Source of the DNA: DASZBR01 sp035943935 | GTDB taxonomy: Bacteria > Pseudomonadota > Gammaproteobacteria > DASZBR01 | Length of the DNA: 64,000 nt | Direction: 5' to 3' | NCBI GenBank assembly: GCA_035943935.1 | Contig: DASZBR010000019.1 | Coordinates: 140,168-204,167, forward strand | Shown here: positions 60,717 to 64,000 of the stretch, piece after piece | Numbering within the stretch: the stretch's first letter is position 1 | How the letters are laid out: every line of letters begins with the position of its first letter | Position numbers and translations under genes: made by a program | Notes under the pieces: generated by a model | What the model was told of the DNA's origin: nothing | Seen by the model: the letters and a program-made list of their open reading frames with translations, nothing else | Database searches by the model: none

Positions 60717-61166
60717 TCAAATAGCTTCTTTCGCCTTAAGACATTCACTTTTGAATTTAATCATTTTTTCTCCAATTTCTTCGAGTTCTTCTTCATCCAA
60801 AATTGAGGTTACTTTAGGAAATAATTTATTTTCCTCTTCGGAGGCATGATGCTCCACATCCATTCTTAACCTTTTAAATTTTTCTTCCCATTGATCATGA
60901 GAGATAATTTTCCTAAATTCTTTTATAGCTTCCTCAGCACTCTGCTCTTCAGAAAGCAAATGTTGGACTATTGTTTTTAATTTATCTTCATTGTTAAATC
61001 TCGGATACCAAACGGTCTGTTCCATTTTTTCATGAACCAGTAATTCCTGGCATAATGAAACAAATAGCTTTAGTTTTGTCTGCGGTCGGTGGGATGCATC
61101 ACTAATATCTGCGAATGCACGTCTAACATGGTCATGCTCTTTCAATAAGAATTTAATCGCGTTCAT
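60717..61166 (-). CDS. Hemerythrin-domain protein
   Basis: 149 residues. Iron ligands: His in EHDHVRRAF, HE in LLVHEKMEQTVWYPRF, H in IVQHLLSEEQ, and HHASEE in the last helix. Binds a di-iron centre; roles are oxygen/NO/iron stress. GGAGAGG precedes the ATG. Confidence 0.9.
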   Translation of the reverse strand: MNAIKFLLKEHDHVRRAFADISDASHRPQTKLKLFVSLCQELLVHEKMEQTVWYPRFNNEDKLKTIVQHLLSEEQSAEEAIKEFRKIISHDQWEEKFKRLRMDVEHHASEEENKLFPKVTSILDEEELEEIGEKMIKFKSECLKAKEAI

Positions 61167-61327
61167 CTGGCCTCTCCTTTACGCATCAATCTAGAGACAG
61201 CCTATCGTAGGTTTTATTCAAAAAATATCAGTAAGAAATACTGACTTTTGAGATCAAGTGTTCAGGAGAGTAAAGATTTTGAAGGGGAATTTATTGATGC
61301 CATTCATAATAATAATTAATGCGTTGC

Positions 61328-61368
61328 AAGCGCTGGCGGACAGGAATGATTATCTGTCGCCAGCGCTT
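61328..61368 (-). terminator. Long stem-loop after the second PLDc_N-type gene
   Basis: AAGCGCTGGCG(G)ACAG pairs with CTGTCGCCAGCGCTT, one bulged base, loop of ten. It lies seven bases beyond the stop at 61376 on the minus strand. Confidence 0.65.
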
Positions 61369-61375
61369 CAGCACT

Positions 61376-61558
61376 CTACGACGATCGCGGACCTGCAACT
61401 AACCATGCAATAAAACCAACCAGCGGGAATATTAATACTAACAATACCCATAATACTTTTGCGCCGTTATCACGTGAACTGTTGATGATATTAATCAAAG
61501 CCCATACATCGAGAATTAAAAGAATAAGACCTGTTATGCCATAAACGTTGACACCCAT
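61376..61558 (-). CDS. PLDc_N-type small membrane protein (copy 2)
   Basis: 60 residues: VYGITGLILLILDVWALINII then VLWVLLVLIFPLVGFIAWLVAGP. Clearly homologous with 60492-60674. GAGGAG before the ATG. Confidence 0.8.
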   Translation of the reverse strand: MGVNVYGITGLILLILDVWALINIINSSRDNGAKVLWVLLVLIFPLVGFIAWLVAGPRSS

Positions 61559-61601
61559 ATGTATCTCCTCAGTTGTGTGAGATTGGGATTATATACGAAA
61601 T

Positions 61602-61646
61602 TGGTCGGAGTGATAGGATTCGAACCTACGGCCTCTGCCTCCCGAA
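61602..61646 (-). tRNA. 3' fragment of tRNA-Pro(CGG): attachment site of an integrated element
   Basis: Read on the minus strand: anticodon loop TTCGGGA, stem GGCAG, a variable region, T arm GTAGG-TTCGAAT-CCTAT, acceptor CACTCCG and ACCA. The 5' half (acceptor CGGAGTG, D arm) is absent: beyond the anticodon loop the sequence becomes unrelated (ACCAAAAACGTAGC). This is how an att site appears after an element integrates in a tRNA 3' end. The full tRNA should lie at the other end of the element. Confidence 0.85.
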
Positions 61647-61671
61647 ACCAAAAACGTAGCTTACCACACCA

Positions 61672-61797
61672 ATCCAAAATGAACCAAAATGAACCAAAAA
61701 TCCTTTTAATTTATTGGTTTTTTAAATTTTCTCTTGTTCAAACTTGAACATTATTATTCAAACCCTTACACTGAAATTGCACTCCATTTGCACTCCA
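61672..61797. repeat. Direct repeats beside the tRNA fragment (possible integrase arm sites)
   Basis: CCAAAATGAA twice in tandem (from 61674), the dyad GTTCAAACTTGAAC (61736-61749), and TTGCACTCCA twice (61777-61786, 61788-61797). No integrase gene is readable between 61559 and 61970, so if these are arm sites the integrase is missing or at the far end of the element. Confidence 0.4.
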
Positions 61798-61970
61798 GAA
61801 TATAAGGGGAATCTATGGAACCAGCTATTTTAAACTCGTCTATTCCTACCCTCGCCTAAGACGGCTTCAGCAAGCCTTCTTTTAAAGTACTACTGCCAGA
61901 AGGATTGGTATAATTTGCTATACTTTCACTGTGAGACTCTTAATAGTCAAAAGACTCTAAGGATAATTAT

Positions 61971-63152
61971 ATGGACACTTTCTTTTCTAGAAGTCCTGAA
62001 AGAAAAAATGATAGCTCGGATAGCCCTCCGCCGAAAATAAATTTTTCTGCGATTGCTGCTATTGAAGAAGCAACAACTAGTCCACCTGTTAAAGTTAAAG
62101 AACTGGTCGAGGTATGCCGCGAAGCAATTCAAAGCTTGGAACTCGACCGCTTAGTAACTAAAGCCAAAAAAGATGGTTTCAAACTATTTTTAGATGCAGA
62201 AAAAGAAATGTTATGCGCAGGAGTAGTAAAACTTGGTGAAGCATTAACTTTCTGTAGAGATCGCCGTAATAAATTATTAGGAAGAGCTGGAATTATTGAT
62301 GATGCCATTAATTATGCAGAAGCCAGAAATTATTTTATTCATCATCACATGTATTGCGAACTTCTGGAGGAAGATGAAAAATATAGAGGATTTGAACTCT
62401 GTATTAGTAAATTAACATCCCTGGAAAATATTAATAGCAAGCTGTCTCTTTTAGAAGAGACAGGCCTCGATGAACTTACTAAAAAAATCACCAAAGGAAC
62501 AAATAATTTTCAATTCGAGTATAGTCACTTCGTTAAATGTCTAAAAAATGAATTCGCATACCTCGATAAATACATAGCTGTCGCCACAACCGAAAATCCT
62601 ATGACCTCTTTAACTAGACTCTCTCTAGATAATCGGATAAGAAATATATTATCAATTTTGTCTGATTTGCTTGATGCAAACCAAGCGAATAAAAATAAAG
62701 GGGCACCCGGCCTTGAATTTAAAGAAGCAATGAAAAGAATAAACGCTGAATTCATAGAAAAAAATAAAAATTTTGCTGTTCTTTTTTCACAGCACAAAGA
62801 CTTTAGAAATGCTCTAAGTCATATGGACAAAAGATTACCAAAACCTTATACAAACGATACACAACGGCTTGAATTCGCAAAAGAATTAAATGCATTATCA
62901 ACAATCGGTTACCTAGATTTACTTGAAAGAGAATTTTTAAGTAAGCCAGCTCCAGCACCACAGGCAGGGACACCAAGCACTCCAAAAAAATCAAAAACAT
63001 CAGATTCACCCGCACTAAATGCTCTTTTAGCGTATACTGAACCCAAGTCTGCTAAGGCAACACCAGTTCAAAACACAGAAAAAATAGAGTCGCCAGATGT
63101 TCAAAAAGAACCAAGTCCCAATAGTTCTGCAAGAAAAGGGGGTATTAAATGA
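61971..63152 (+). CDS. Protein with two HEPN-like RNxxxH motifs
   Basis: 393 residues, helical to about 320 and then Pro/Ser/Lys-rich and disordered. The motif R-N-x3-H, the catalytic signature of HEPN ribonucleases, occurs twice: R119-N120 ... H124 (EARNYFIHHH) and R279-N280 ... H284 (FRNALSHMDK), at similar positions in two helical halves. No known family is recognised as a whole. Its stop overlaps the next gene by 4 bp. HEPN proteins act as toxins in HEPN/MNT pairs and in phage defence. Upstream TTGGTATAATTTGCTATACT (61907-61926) may hold the promoter. Confidence 0.6.
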   Translation: MDTFFSRSPERKNDSSDSPPPKINFSAIAAIEEATTSPPVKVKELVEVCREAIQSLELDRLVTKAKKDGFKLFLDAEKEMLCAGVVKLGEALTFCRDRRNKLLGRAGIIDDAINYAEARNYFIHHHMYCELLEEDEKYRGFELCISKLTSLENINSKLSLLEETGLDELTKKITKGTNNFQFEYSHFVKCLKNEFAYLDKYIAVATTENPMTSLTRLSLDNRIRNILSILSDLLDANQANKNKGAPGLEFKEAMKRINAEFIEKNKNFAVLFSQHKDFRNALSHMDKRLPKPYTNDTQRLEFAKELNALSTIGYLDLLEREFLSKPAPAPQAGTPSTPKKSKTSDSPALNALLAYTEPKSAKATPVQNTEKIESPDVQKEPSPNSSARKGGIK

Positions 63153-63757
63153 GAAATTTAAGTGAAGTACTCGCGCAAAAAGCGAAAGTCATATCTTTAG
63201 CTCAGCGCTTTGGGTTTAGCGATGAAGTGAGAATATCCTGCGAACAACCTTTCAAAGGACCGAGCACAACATTGACCTTAATTGTTAAAGAAATCGAAGG
63301 CATAACACTATCATATAAAAATTCGAGTTGGTTAAGCGCAAAGTTATCTGAGACATTAGGTTGTCAGGTCGGAATTACTGTTTTAGATAGCATCGAACAG
63401 CTAGATAGATATGGCGTACTCAAAACAAGCGCCTTAATAACGGATGATGAAGCCACTATATGTACTCTATTGGGAGTAGCCTCTTCAGATAAAGTTATGT
63501 TGAATAACGTAGACCCAGAATTTCATGACGCCGTTTTAGAAGAAGCCGAAGCATATCTCAAAAAAACCTCACCTGTTGGAATAAAAAAATTATCTAATGC
63601 TCAGGCAGTAAGTATTCACGGATTTCTCCCCGATTCTAGTTCTGGTTCTGGCGAAGAAAGAGAATTAAAAAAAGCAAAACCTGAATCAAGCGCATCAAGT
63701 TCCCCAGACAACACTGTTTCTCCTCTTAAAAATACTGAAGGTTTTACAAAAAAATGA
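63149..63757 (+). CDS. Partner protein with a nucleotidyltransferase (MNT)-like N-terminal domain
   Basis: 202 residues. Residues about 10-85 (KVISLAQRFGFSDEVRISC ... SSWLSAKLSETLGCQVGITVLDSIEQL) have the layout of a minimal nucleotidyltransferase, mainly its LxxxLxxxLGxxVxxxxxxSI end, but no GSxxxG and DxD catalytic pair, so it would be inactive as an enzyme. A disordered Ser/Lys/Glu tail follows (from about 150). It overlaps the HEPN-like gene by ATGA, consistent with a toxin-antitoxin pair. Similarity to MNT is weak and by eye. Confidence 0.5.
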   Translation: MRNLSEVLAQKAKVISLAQRFGFSDEVRISCEQPFKGPSTTLTLIVKEIEGITLSYKNSSWLSAKLSETLGCQVGITVLDSIEQLDRYGVLKTSALITDDEATICTLLGVASSDKVMLNNVDPEFHDAVLEEAEAYLKKTSPVGIKKLSNAQAVSIHGFLPDSSSGSGEERELKKAKPESSASSSPDNTVSPLKNTEGFTKK

Positions 63758-63834
63758 TAATTTAAACTAGATGCATTAATGCATAGAGTCATTTTTTATT
63801 AGTTTCCAATACTTTTTCCAGCGCATCTGAATAC

Positions 63835-64000
63835 TGACAAAAATCACATTCTGTACTTCGCTGAATATTCCGGTCAAAACGAACAGTGAATACGGTTTAT
63901 CTCGAACATCTATTCCGGTTTTATTCGAACACTTATTTCGGTTAATTCGAACGGGATAAAAAGACACACGCCCGTTATTTGTTTATGCTAAATTTTCCTC
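63835..64000. mobile_element. Probable terminus of an IS21-like element with 22-23-bp repeats
   Basis: From TGACAAAAATCACATTC (63835) four repeats follow: CGGT at 63871, 63893, 63916, 63939 and CGAAC at 63880, 63903, 63926, 63948, giving a period of 22-23 bp with consensus TATTCCGGTTTATTCGAACA. Multiple such repeats at the ends are typical of IS21-family elements, where IstA binds. The transposase genes would lie to the right of the window. Confidence 0.6.

Noticed and set aside
61559..61747. 62-residue reading frame GVIGFEPTASASRN
   Set aside because: It is the translation of the tRNA-Pro fragment on the opposite strand; this peptide pattern is a well-known false gene made by tRNA 3' ends.
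63866..63952. CRISPR-like array
   Set aside because: Repeats are 22-23 bp in direct tandem without unique spacers, and diverged; they fit IS21 terminal repeats better. No cas gene in the window.
63776..63967. 63-residue minus-strand frame at the right edge
   Set aside because: It runs through the tandem repeats of the probable IS end, has no ribosome site and no recognisable protein character.

Overview
The window looks like chromosome of a host-adapted gammaproteobacterium of the order Legionellales (Legionella/Coxiella/Berkiella/Aquicella-like). This is an inference. The grounds are AT-rich coding, housekeeping blocks in gammaproteobacterial order (argS-SPOR-hslV-hslU, queG/nnrD, sdhC, a liu-type operon), a KdoO-type lipid A hydroxylase, and many proteins of eukaryotic flavour: two large ankyrin proteins, a Rab-like GTPase, an F-box-like membrane family and adaptor-type dileucine motifs. 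Several candidate effector genes share a PmrA-box-like promoter, the hallmark of Dot/Icm-linked regulation in this order. No Dot/Icm gene lies in the window.

Layout. 1-271: start of sdhC. 580-5840: two small proteins of unknown function and a 1499-residue ankyrin protein. 5934-6586: RelE/HigB-HigA toxin-antitoxin pair with a palindromic operator inside its promoter. 6587-10078: type IV pilus operon pilA-pilB-pilC-pilD. 10183-14511: argS, SPOR protein, hslV, hslU. 14567-20310: one candidate effector, a DoxX-like protein, a repeat lipoprotein, carotenoid oxygenase plus Kdo hydroxylase, an MFS transporter and an Lrp regulator. 20459-25691: accessory block with three paralogous F-box-like/two-helix/dileucine proteins, a broken GNAT toxin-antitoxin pair and a 417-bp hairpin element. 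25833-32697: prmB, udk, fabI, an ankyrin protein with a YopT-like triad, queG, nnrD. 32687-41414: leucine-degradation-type operon that lacks several expected genes. 41488-46518: nadE, valS, GST. 46593-50292: membrane effector candidate and two GTPase-like proteins. 50305-61558: small enzymes, regulators, VapBC-like pair, hydrolases, stress-type small proteins. 61602-64000: tRNA-Pro-derived attachment site, a two-gene HEPN/MNT-like pair and the probable end of an IS21-like element.

The most notable signals are four promoters with identical geometry (TTAA-N7-TTAA, 11 bases, -10) in front of proteins of unknown function; four membrane proteins carrying an EE(S/T/M)PLI endolysosomal sorting-like motif; an ankyrin protein with a Cys270-His402-Asp418 triad spaced as in YopT; a Rab-like GTPase whose catalytic Gln is Ser; and a tandem RNxxxH (HEPN-like) protein overlapping a nucleotidyltransferase-like partner next to a tRNA fragment. 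Short palindromes of at least four types are scattered between genes. No rRNA, intact tRNA or CRISPR array was seen.
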